64,000 bases of DNA from contig JAIVFI010000030.1 of assembly GCA_025558095.1 (NCBI GenBank), positions 372,001 through 436,000 on the forward strand, read 5' to 3'. The translations under genes and the position numbers were made by a program. This DNA is from Hyaloraphidium curvatum (lineage: Eukaryota > Monoblepharomycota > Hyaloraphidiomycetes > Hyaloraphidiales > Hyaloraphidiaceae). This document shows positions 52,348-61,168 of this stretch, in pieces (position 1 is the stretch's first letter; each line of letters opens with the position of its first letter). The notes beneath the pieces are model-generated. The model worked only from the letters and a program-made list of their open reading frames with translations. It was not told where the DNA came from and did no database searches.

Positions 52348-53574
52348 CTAGGATTCCAGGGTCTCCCACAGCCCGCTCTCTGCGGAACAGACCCTCTCCA
52401 CCCTGCTCACCGCATATCCCGAGCTTCGCTCGTACGTGATGTGCTGCGCGACGCGGAGCCACATTTGCTTCTCGGCCGCGTCGTCCGTGCCCCTGCGGGT
52501 CTTCTGCCCGAACGCATCCCCGTCGATCCAGAGCCTGCCGACGCGCCGCCGCACCTCGGATTCCACGCGCGGGAGATCTTCGGGAGGAATTTTGAGCCCG
52601 GAAGCGGAGATTTTGAGGTGCTTGGTACGAGGGAGGCCGTGCAGTGCGAAGATCCCGGTGTTCCCGGAGCGCAGCACCAAAAGGTCTAGGTCCAAGCCCA
52701 GGCGGTCGAAACGCTCGCCCGTCCACCACAAGTTTTCTTCCTCTCCCTCTTCGAAGAAGAAGGAAGTGCGGACATCCAGCTCGCGAGGCCGGAAAAGTTC
52801 GTGGCACAGCAGCGAATCCGGAACGCCGTCCGAGCGGGTCTCGAACCTCCAGAGGGCGCGTACAAGGCTGGAACGGATGGCCAGGCGCTCAAGGAATTCG
52901 GGGCTCTCGATGACGGCAAGCTCCAGCCGACGGAGGTTCGGGCAATCGGTGGCGATGTTGTCTGCTACGGCGGGTGGGATCTCTCCGCCGTTCCGCTTGT
53001 TGGAGAGCCTCAGGTCCTCGACCGACGGCGGCAACCGCAAGTGCTCCAGAGCTTGAGCTGCTTCCGTATCAAGGCATGTCACTTCCAGCTTCTGGAGATG
53101 AGACAGCGTCGTGAGGCCGTTGGGAAAGTCGGCTCGAAGATACAAATCGAGTTTCCGCAGCCCACGAAGAAGAGCGAAGGACACTCCTGCCATGTCTGCA
53201 TTGACGACTCGAAGCTCTTTGATCATTCCCGCGAGACGAGACGTCGACAGAACGTGCATGACGGAATCGTAAACTTCGTCTCCGTAGATCATGAACTTTT
53301 CGTACAACAGCGGCATGGCGAGGGCGTAGAACTCCCTCGAAGCCGCTGCGCACCTGAGCAGATAGTTTTCGCCGAGGCTGTAGAAGTCCGAGGAGACGTA
53401 GCGGAAGATCTTGATGAGCAGTTCGCCGGGGAGTCGCGGGATTTCTGCGCTGCGACCTCCGCCAGAACGCACTCTGTCGGGCCCCCTTGCCGCTTCCGAG
53501 GCACGCGCGGCGTCCGGAGCATGTGCAGACGCGGTGCCCACCACCGGCCTTCGGGGGTTGCGGCGCCTGAGCAT
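52348..53574 (-). CDS. F-box protein with LRR-like C-terminus
   Basis: Single exon, 408 aa. An F-box is visible at about residues 45-85 (EIPRLPGELLIKIFRYV then YLLRCAAASREFYALAMPLL). The rest is helical with weak leucine-rich periodicity (LRKLDLYLRADFPNGLTTL; NLRRLELAVIESPEFLERL). Such proteins link substrates to Skp1-Cul1; no substrate inferred. It is divergent from another F-box-like gene, with 82 bp between the starts, so they may share a promoter. Confidence 0.78.
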   Translation of the reverse strand: MLRRRNPRRPVVGTASAHAPDAARASEAARGPDRVRSGGGRSAEIPRLPGELLIKIFRYVSSDFYSLGENYLLRCAAASREFYALAMPLLYEKFMIYGDEVYDSVMHVLSTSRLAGMIKELRVVNADMAGVSFALLRGLRKLDLYLRADFPNGLTTLSHLQKLEVTCLDTEAAQALEHLRLPPSVEDLRLSNKRNGGEIPPAVADNIATDCPNLRRLELAVIESPEFLERLAIRSSLVRALWRFETRSDGVPDSLLCHELFRPRELDVRTSFFFEEGEEENLWWTGERFDRLGLDLDLLVLRSGNTGIFALHGLPRTKHLKISASGLKIPPEDLPRVESEVRRRVGRLWIDGDAFGQKTRRGTDDAAEKQMWLRVAQHITYERSSGYAVSRVERVCSAESGLWETLES

Positions 53575-53656
53575 CTCCGGTTACACGTCAGAGAACTGGT
53601 TGACCGGAGCGAATAAACCCCTTTGTAAACAACCAGCGCGTCCCCTCTGGGGAAGG

Positions 53657-55876
53657 ATGCCCGGCGCCGGGCCGGTGCTGCCGGTCGAGCTGCTCGATGC
53701 CGTCCTTTTGCCACTCGCCGGGAGCGACGACGCGCACCGGCTGTGGGCGCTGCGGCGCGTGTCGCGGGCGTTCCACGCCGTGTGCGGCCGCCTGCTGCTG
53801 CGCGCGGTGCGCGGGCTGCTGCGGACGCGGCGCGGGGCGAGGCTGTCGTGCCTGCTGATTGCGCTGCGCGAGCTGGAGAACATGGGCTGGGCGAGGGTCG
53901 GCCTGCTGCTGGCGGAGGCGGCGGACCCCGAGCGGGCGAGGGGCGAACGGACACCGCATCCGGCGCCGGCAAGGGAGCCCGGCGGCCCCGCTTCGGGCCT
54001 GCTGCTGCCGTTCCTCGTCTCTTTCGCTTCGCACCTCGCGATCGCCGAGCTGCCCATGGCCGCTGTGGCGCCCCTGCTGGACCAATTGGCTCTCCATCCG
54101 CTTGATCTGGCTTGGCTCCTCGAGGAGCTCCCCGCCGACGAGGACGACCGTGTGCCTCCTCTTGGCGCACTGCTTGCTGCCATGCGTCTGACCCCGCACG
54201 TGCGCCGCTGGGTCGTCTGGAAGGGCCTCGAGGACGAGGCGGCGTGGTGGGATCCGTCGGCGAGGTTCCTTCTCCTGTGCCACGCGATGGGGTGGTTCCG
54301 CGGGGACGCGACGTGGGGGCCCGCGGCCGAAGAGCTTGTGTCAATCGCCGTGCATGGACCTGAGCTGGTCCGCGGCGCAGTCAGAACGAACGGCAGCTCC
54401 CCTCTGCCTGCGTACCCGAAGCCCGGCATGCCGTTTTCCCTCCACGGGCTCGACTGGGCCGGACAGATCATCACCTCCCCCAAACTCCCCCGCGACCTCG
54501 TCCCCGCCTTCGCCGCGCGCCTGTACGAAGCCGCGGGCGCCTCCCCCGACCCCGTGCGCACCTCGCGCAACCGCCGCGCGCTCTTCCGCGCAATCGGCAT
54601 GCGGCCCGTCAACCCGGACTGGGGCGACCGGCTCTCCGCCGAGGTGGTCCTGGCCATCGCCGCCGGGAACGGGCGCCGCGCGGCGTCGGCGATCGAGGAG
54701 CTGTGCTACGAGGGCGAGGGGCCCGCGCCGGACGAGGTGCCGACGGTGCTGGCGACCTTCTTCGCGCCGGTGCCGAGGGAGGGAAAGGCGGCGTTCGTGG
54801 CGGAGACGCTGGCGAAGCTGTCGTGGACCGCGCTTAGGAGGCGGCTGTTTACGACGATCGAGGCCGTCTTCGTGTTCGGCGGGGGTGCCGCCGAGGTGGA
54901 AGCGGACGGCAACGTGGCCGCGAGCTCTTTCCCGGAGTTTCTCGGGCACGTGTTCCGGCACATGCTCCGCGCGTCGACGTACCGCATCGATCACCTCGCC
55001 GAAGCCGCGGACAGGCTGGTCAACATGCACCGCGCGGAGCAGGAGCACGAGTCGGCCGAGGAGCTGGCCACCCTGCTGCTCGCGCTGGGCTGGCTCGACG
55101 ACGCCGACGAGCAGCTTGCGGCGCCGGACGGCGGGGACGTTGCGGACGAACAAGTGGCCGGCTACGAGGACCTGGCGTTCCTGCTCTTCGAGAGGCTGCG
55201 GTCGTCGGCGGCAACGCCGACCTTGCTGGGCCGGACGTTTGCCCTCCTCACGGGCAAGCACCTCGGCTCGAAATGGCAGATCGAGGACATCTACAGCCCC
55301 GATCCCGCCCCGCTCCCCGACGCCGCGCACCTGCTCCCCCTCCGCGGGCTGCACCGCCTCGCCTCCTCCTCGTGCAGGCTGGCCGCGCACCTCCCGCTCG
55401 TCGGCGTCACCCGGGCCTTCCTCCGGCGCAGCCCCGAGCTCGCCCGCCGGATGCTCTCCCCATTCTGGGCGTCCTTCTTCGCCTCGATGTCCGAGAACGG
55501 GTTCATCTCCATCGCGCCCGGCCAAGCCGTCGCCGACGCCCCGCCGTGGGCCTCCCTCCTCCTCCCCGCCGCCCGCGCGCTCCTGCCGCCCCCGCAGCGC
55601 GCGCAGCTCCTCTGCCCGCTCTTCCGCAACCCGGAGCCCACGGCGGCGCTGATCGCCCGCGTGGCGGTTGCCTGCGGGGCGCGGGACGAGGCCGCCGTGA
55701 GGGCGGTCGCGAGGCAGATGGGCGCGGGGAGGAGCAGCACGAGGGAGGGGAACGCGGTGAGGGCCGCGAGGGGGCTGTGGGCTGCGGAGAGGGCGGCGAT
55801 TGGTGGAGAGGCGGGGGTGCCGGATGAGGCGGAGTCTGGAAAGGGGAGGATGGAGGGGGCCATGCGGGCAGAGTAG
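53657..55876 (+). CDS. Large F-box-like protein of unknown function
   Basis: Single exon, 739 aa. The N-terminus reads VLPVELLDAVLLPLAGSDD then LWALRRVSRAFHAVCGRLLL, an F-box pattern. The remainder is mostly alpha-helical, Ala/Leu/Arg-rich, without recognisable repeats or catalytic motifs. Length and composition are like uncharacterised chytrid F-box proteins. ATG at 53657 follows AAGG. Codon use is as GC-rich as its neighbours. I cannot propose a substrate. Confidence 0.65.
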   Translation: MPGAGPVLPVELLDAVLLPLAGSDDAHRLWALRRVSRAFHAVCGRLLLRAVRGLLRTRRGARLSCLLIALRELENMGWARVGLLLAEAADPERARGERTPHPAPAREPGGPASGLLLPFLVSFASHLAIAELPMAAVAPLLDQLALHPLDLAWLLEELPADEDDRVPPLGALLAAMRLTPHVRRWVVWKGLEDEAAWWDPSARFLLLCHAMGWFRGDATWGPAAEELVSIAVHGPELVRGAVRTNGSSPLPAYPKPGMPFSLHGLDWAGQIITSPKLPRDLVPAFAARLYEAAGASPDPVRTSRNRRALFRAIGMRPVNPDWGDRLSAEVVLAIAAGNGRRAASAIEELCYEGEGPAPDEVPTVLATFFAPVPREGKAAFVAETLAKLSWTALRRRLFTTIEAVFVFGGGAAEVEADGNVAASSFPEFLGHVFRHMLRASTYRIDHLAEAADRLVNMHRAEQEHESAEELATLLLALGWLDDADEQLAAPDGGDVADEQVAGYEDLAFLLFERLRSSAATPTLLGRTFALLTGKHLGSKWQIEDIYSPDPAPLPDAAHLLPLRGLHRLASSSCRLAAHLPLVGVTRAFLRRSPELARRMLSPFWASFFASMSENGFISIAPGQAVADAPPWASLLLPAARALLPPPQRAQLLCPLFRNPEPTAALIARVAVACGARDEAAVRAVARQMGAGRSSTREGNAVRAARGLWAAERAAIGGEAGVPDEAESGKGRMEGAMRAE

Positions 55877-56193
55877 ATGCATTGCACCGGCGATCGTCCG
55901 GCCTCCTCGTTCCGGTATCGCGGATCGGATTTCGGATCGAGAGACGACGCGCATCCGGCTGCAAGTATTCCCTGCTGCCGCATCCCGCGGGCGGGGTGCG
56001 CCTCTGGCGTTTGGCAGTTTCGCCGCGGCCGCGGAACGAGTTTTCCCGCGGGACCCGCGGTACAATCCCCCGCGCCCTCTGCACCACAAAAAGCCTCCGC
56101 GCGTCGGCCGAGGAAGGCCATCTCGGAGCACTTCACCTCCTCTGCCTTGCCAGACCCGCCGTTGCCCGCCCTTCCCCCCGTCGAAAGCGCGCC
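55877..56193. other. Intergenic region
   Basis: About 320 bp between the F-box gene and the SDR gene; nothing recognisable. Confidence 0.35.
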
Positions 56194-57395
56194 ATGGGGT
56201 GGACCGAGAAGCAGATTCCCGACCTGAAGGGCCATACGATCCTGGTTACAGGCGCGAACCAGGGGTTGGGCAGGGTCACCGCCCGTTGGTTCCCTCCTCC
56301 GAGCGTCCTGCACCCGGTTTGCTCACTTCTCGCGGCCCGCAGTCGAGCTCGCCCGCGCCAACGCGCGCGTCCTCATGGCCGTCCGCAACACCGAAGGCGG
56401 GCAGGTCGCGGCCGACGAGATCGCGCGGGCGACGGGGAACAAGGCCGTGGAGGTGCGGCAGCTGGACCTCATGTCGCTCGAGAACGTCGAGGCCTTCTGC
56501 AGGAAGCTGAAGGAGGGCGCGGACAAGGTGGACGGGATCGTGCTCAACGCGGGGTGGGTCCGTCGACATTGTCCGCCCGGGCAGCAAGCTGACGGCCCTT
56601 TTCCGCTCCAGGATCATGGCGATCCCCTCGCTCAAGCCCTCGGCGGACAACATCGAGAGCCAGTTCGCGACCAACGTCGTCGGCCACACCCTCCTCCTCC
56701 TCCGGCTCCTCCCCTCCGTGATCCGCAACGCGGACGAGAAGAAGCTGCCCGCGCGCGTGGTGTGGGTCTCGAGCGACCTGCACAACAAGGCGGACCCCAA
56801 GATCGGCGTCGACTTTTCGACCGTCAACGACGCGAGCAAGTACAAGCCGTGGGTCTGGTGTGAGTTTAAATCGAATCCGTTGACCTGGCAACGAGCTGAT
56901 GAATCTCCAGACGGCGAGACCAAGCTCTGCAATCTCCTGCTTTCCAACTATATGACATCTTTGCTGCCCGCGTCCAAGTACCCGAACCTGTACATCAACG
57001 CCTGCCATCCTGGTGAGCTCGACAGGCTTCTCCCATCTTGGATCGAGTCTCTTACATCGATTCCCTCCGCAGGCTTCGTCGCCACCGAGCTCGCCCGCAA
57101 CGTGACCGGCATGTCCTTCCTCGGCCCCGCCAAGACCTTCTTCCTCAGGATGGCCGGCGCCGGCAAGGTCGAGAACGGCGCCCGCCCGCAGACCTACCTG
57201 GCCTCCGCCACCACGGGGCGCGGCGAGTACTGGGGCCCGAACAAATCTTCGTGGGAGGCGGAGAAGCAGACAACGTCGCCGTTCGGGAGCGACAAGGGGC
57301 TGCAGAAGAAGGCCTGGGAGTGGACGCTGGCGGTGCTGAAGGAGAAGGGGCACTCCGTGGACGCCGAGCTCGCCGAACTTGGGATCTCGGCTTGA
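56194..57395 (+). CDS. Short-chain dehydrogenase/reductase
   Basis: Model join(56194..56284,56343..56553,56612..56859,56911..57012,57073..57395), 324 aa. The Rossmann motif is TILVTGANQGLGRVTA (TGxxxGxG), followed after intron 1 by LELARANARVLMAVRN. Then LDLMSLENVEAF, the NAG motif at intron 2 (GIVLNAG|IMAIPSLK), RVVWVSSDLH with the catalytic Ser, and LLLSNYMTSLLPASKYPNL at the position that usually holds YxxxK. In this copy the Tyr-Lys pair is not obvious (TKLCNLLLSNYM), so activity may be altered or the motif is shifted. HPGFVATELAR is standard. It resembles retinol-dehydrogenase/WW-oxidoreductase-like fungal SDRs. Confidence 0.87.
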
Positions 57396-57619
57396 GGCAC
57401 TCGGGAGTTGGATTGCTGACGTGGAGCGCAGAAGGTTGCATATTGCACATTCGTTGAATGATACGCTTGATTGCTTTCTTGGTATGTTAGACCGGAAGCA
57501 TACTGTTCCGCTAGAACGACTGGGACGCTGTCTGATCGCTTGCCTCAGCCCGCATAGGCGCCACGCGTGACTCCTCTCTAGCCTGTCCCCCACAACCTTC
57601 CGCCGTCAGCCCCGCAATC

Positions 57620-58394
57620 ATGCTCGCCGGCACTTCATCCGGCCGCGATGATGACGATTCGTCCTTGGCGGACGCGCCACCGCCGAGCACAAAGACCGCG
57701 CCGGCGTGGCTCGCTCCGCAGCGCCACGAGGCTGCCGAAGAGGCCCCTGCGCCGCCGCCGCTCCCAACTCTTTCGGCCGCCGTGCGCGAGAATGGCATCC
57801 TGAAGCTTCGCCTCGAGGTCTCTCTTGCGGAAGACCGCGATTCGCCCAAGCTGACGCCAGTGTGCGCAGGCCCAGGAACTCACGACGCGAATGGAACGCA
57901 GCCACGCGATTGTGCTCGAAAACCAGCGCGATATCGCCATCGAGGAGCAGGAGAAGCTGAAGATGGAGTTCCGAGGGCAGATGGACGCGGTGGAAGAGGT
58001 CGTGAACAGGGCCGAGGAGGCGCTCCAGGAAGCCGAGGAGGAGGAGATCAGGCTCAAGGCCGAGGTGCTGAACCTGCAAGAGGAGGTCCAGAAGCTACGG
58101 AGCGAGCTGGAGCAGGAGAGAAGTCAGCATGATCAAGACGTGGAGAGCTTGAACACCGCGATGGCGAAGCTGGACCAGGAGAGAAGTCAGCATGATCAAG
58201 ACTTGGAGAGCTTGAACTCCGCGATGGCAAACGCCGATGCTCTGAAGGCTCAAATGGATGAAGTGGCCGCGCAAGCTGCTCCTCTTCCGGAGGATGCCAA
58301 GCAAAGTGGCGTGGCTCAACGGAGCTGGGACTTCTTCCTAGCCGGGATTGCATTCGGAGCGGCTATCACCTTTGTTCTGCGCCGTTACCTTTGA
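57620..58394 (+). CDS. Tail-anchored coiled-coil protein
   Basis: Model join(57620..57817,57870..58394), 240 aa. The intron is 52 nt with GCTGAC branch. An Asp/Pro-rich N-terminus is followed by a continuous coiled coil (about residues 55-200; KLRLEAQELTTRMERSHAIV, EEALQEAEEEEIRLKAEVL) and one C-terminal hydrophobic helix (WDFFLAGIAFGAAITFVLRR) ending at the stop. That fits a tail anchor in the ER, mitochondrial or nuclear membrane. It contains a 21-residue tandem duplication. No family recognised. Confidence 0.75.
58107..58232 (+). repeat. 63-bp tandem duplication in coiled-coil gene
   Basis: Units 58107-58169 and 58170-58232 encode L[ED]QERSQHDQD[VL]ESLN[TS]AMA. The periodicity of 21 residues (three heptads) preserves the coiled coil. 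Confidence 0.9.
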
Positions 58395-58403
58395 AGTCAA
58401 GGA

Positions 58404-58440
58404 GCGGTAGCATAGCGGTCAGGGGGCGGTAGCATAGCGG
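58404..58440 (+). repeat. 15-bp repeat pair just after the coiled-coil stop
   Basis: GCGGTAGCATAGCGG occurs at 58404-58418 and again at 58426-58440, in the 3' flank shared with the convergent bestrophin gene. Confidence 0.85.
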
Positions 58441-58479
58441 ACATCTGTGTTCCAATTCTGGTTCAACATCGTTCGAGAG

Positions 58480-60254
58480 CTAAGGCAGCGCGACGCTTTC
58501 GACGACCCAATCGTCCGTCCGCACAACCGGGTGACCGACCATGAACTCGATTTCCCGCCTGAGCGTCGCGCAGATCTCCCCGAGAGGCAGGTCGTTCGCG
58601 TCGTACCTGAGGACAATCAGCACGTGCGCCAAAAAGGCATCGGTTGGCAAAGCTTACCCGAAGGGGTTCTCGAGCTCGAGGCCCATGACCTCGAATCCCC
58701 AGAGGACAAAGGCGGAGACAGCCATGAGAAGAATGCCAAGGAAGCCCCAGTCCAGAAACTGGAAGGGCAGGAAGAAGAAGAAGATGCTGAGGATCATTCG
58801 GAGATGGATCGTGTAGACTGGCGGCATCGGCGTGGAGAGGATACGCTCGAGGGCTGCCTGTGTCTGGACAGGAGTCAGTGCCGCGCTCGTGGCGTCTCTC
58901 CGGGGCCTTTCAATGCCTACCGCAGCCAGGTCTGAAAGCGCGCCGCTCGCCGTTCCACTCTGGGTTCCGTCGGCGGTGTCGTATGCGGTCATGAGAGCGA
59001 CGAGCTGACCCGGGACGGCGAACGTCCTGGTGTCACTCCAGGTGCCGGGAAGCTTGAATGCAGTCAAGCTGCGGCCCAGGCGTCGCTGGGAGAACCCAGA
59101 TATCTGTACTGTGGTGATTGTGAGCATCTCGCAGAGCGGAAGAGGGCATGAACTCACTGACTGCTGGTGTCTTCTCGAAGCTGAACAAGCCGTTTCGGTC
59201 GTGCGATTCCAGAGCAAAGCCTCCGGAGCGCGAGCGGGGTATCAGGTCGGCGCAATCCGCGTGCGCGAGCGGGTCTGCGCAAGCCGGTCAGAGGGGATCG
59301 CCTGGGCCTTCGTAGACGCCTGCCTTCGTCACGAACGTGATCTGAACATATCAATGACGATTAGATGTCAAGGGCATCGCCAACAAGCAAACTGCACCCA
59401 CACATGAGCGCGTAAAGGTAAGCCACGGCGCAGCGGCACGCTCCGAGCTGCTTCAACCTCTCCGTCTCCGACTTGGCGGGCCGCGCCACCGTCCATGTCC
59501 GAACCAAATCCCGAATCTTCCCGCAGGCGACTTCGAAAACGCGGCGTCCCTCGTACCATCGCTCATCTGCCAAGGAGAATCCTTAGTGAGCCAGATAGCC
59601 AATCAGCACACGAATCACGACCTACACGCGCTGTTTGTCCGGAAGCCGAGCAAAAGAGCCGCGGCGAAGCCTGAAACCCGCTTCAGAGCCGACGACGGAA
59701 TTACATTCGCGATGGTACTCGCCGGTCAGGTTGACAATGCCTTGGGAGGGGAACGCGAGCCTATCGCGAAGGTTTCCCAATTCCGCCACGACGACGACGA
59801 TGGCCGCCCAAAACGTCCACAATAAAACGACGTACCACACCCGGGGCACTGAATGCAGCACGAGTTGGAGCGGTAGGAGGGGACGACGCGTCAGAGGCTC
59901 TCGGAGCTTGCGTCATTGCGGCCTCGACCACCCACGAACGGAGCCATGCCACCGAATCCACTTCATTCCTGATGTCGGACTCCTGGCGGCAGCGCTTCCG
60001 CCCGCGCCCGGGAAGGGCTTCAACATCTGATCCACAAACTCGTCGTAGGGGCCCGCGCGACCGGACGCGTCCCCGATGCGAATCGAGGCGGAGCCACCCC
60101 GCCCGGAGCCAAGATTGATGAGCCGATCCTCCTCCGCGTAACCTTGAGAGGACATGAGGTCGAGAAGCGGGGCGTGGGGCGCGGAGTGTAAAGGCGGGTG
60201 CGTCCCTGACCCGCCAGGGTCGTCCATGGAGCGGCGACCGAAGTCCCAAGCCAA
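58480..60254 (-). CDS. Bestrophin-like (UPF0187) anion channel
   Basis: Spliced gene of at least seven exons. Recoverable pieces in order: an N-terminal leader (MAWDFGRRSMDDPGG...), RVWYVVLLWTFWAAIVVVVA, FAAALLLGFRTNSA joined to YERWYEGRRVFEVACG, AYLYALM joined through a 9-nt exon to HPLAHADCADLIPR, and AAALERILSTPMPPVYTIHL. The C-terminus is FQFLDWGFLGILLMAVSAFV, ENPFG joined to YDANDLPLGEICATLRREIE. The SAYERW motif, PMPxxYxxHL and ENPFGYDxNDLPL are bestrophin/UPF0187 hallmarks. Fungal members form anion channels. The join of the leader to RRPLLPLQLVLHSVPRVW is not resolved, so the start is uncertain. Confidence 0.8.
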
Positions 60255-60528
60255 TGGGTGTAGATCTCGAGATACAAAACGAACATCGTCGCGTCAAGTA
60301 GTTGCTATCATTGCTATCCAATCGGTGGCCGGTTTTCGGATTCTTGAAAGGCTCAATGGCCGTGGACGGCGGAGAAACTCTGCCGATCGCGATCGGAATC
60401 TCCGCAACGACGAGATTGTGCTTCCCTCTTCCCTCACACCTGCGGGGGACGGACCGTCCACGGCGGGAGCTAAAACAGGAATCCTCACCGATAAGATTGA
60501 GTCCGCGCGTCGGACCAACATCGCAAGC
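60255..60528. other. Divergent intergenic region
   Basis: About 270 bp between the putative bestrophin start and the RidA start, AT-richer at 60270-60330; likely bidirectional promoter. Confidence 0.4.
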
Positions 60529-60969
60529 ATGTCGGACGGCCCAAAGTTCTTCACCGATGCTGGCGGCCCCGGCCAGACCTTCTCGAACCAGTTCCACTAC
60601 GCGCAGGCCGTGCGTTTGGGTGGTGTTGTCAAGCTTTCCGGGCAGGGCGGCTGGGACGCGGCCGGAGCCATCGACGGCGAGGATCCCGAGGGCCAAGTCA
60701 AGCGCACCTTTGAGAACATCGACCGCGTCCTTCGCGAAGCCGGATTGCGCGGCTGGGAAGATGTTTTCCTCGTGCGCTCTTTTCATGTGGATAAGATGCA
60801 GAAGGACGGCACCACATTCGACTACTCGGTGCGCAGGATGAAGGAAAGGCTTCCGAATCACCGTCCTGCTTGGAGCGCGGTTGCGGTGCCTGAGCTCGCC
60901 TTCCCCGGGATGCTTGTCGAGATCGAGGTCGAAGCTTGGGCCGGCGGCGATGCTTCGGGAGCCCATTGA
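60529..60969 (+). CDS. RidA/YjgF/YER057c family protein
   Basis: Single exon, 146 aa from ATG at 60529; the frame stays open upstream but family similarity begins here. Features: SNQFHYAQAVRLGGVVKLSG, DPEGQVKRTFENIDRVLREA, WEDVFLVRSFHVDKM and HRPAWSAVAVPELAFPGMLV. RidA proteins hydrolyse reactive enamine/imine intermediates or act in related small-molecule reactions. The canonical R(I)xxxxVxxP[EA]LA region has AVAVPELAFP, so the active-site Arg is not in its usual place; this subfamily may have other activity. Confidence 0.85.
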   Translation: MSDGPKFFTDAGGPGQTFSNQFHYAQAVRLGGVVKLSGQGGWDAAGAIDGEDPEGQVKRTFENIDRVLREAGLRGWEDVFLVRSFHVDKMQKDGTTFDYSVRRMKERLPNHRPAWSAVAVPELAFPGMLVEIEVEAWAGGDASGAH

Positions 60970-61168
60970 ATTTGCTGACGCTGGTCAGCTTTGGACGACA
61001 GTGGACCTTGGTTGATGGCGGACTTCAGTGGACAGAAGACGGACCTTATAGCAGCTTTCATCTTCATTTCGGTCGAACACTGTCGGGTATCACATTCTCT
61101 GAATCCTTGCACTTCGCTCTTCGCGCCCATGTGAGAGAACCAATACTTGCGGCATCGTGCGCAACCAA

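Noticed and set aside
58404-58480. tRNA-like string (GGTAGCATAGCGG...GGTTCAACATC)
   Set aside because: It has D-arm-like and T-arm-like words, but no acceptor stem or anticodon arm can be folded at the correct spacing.
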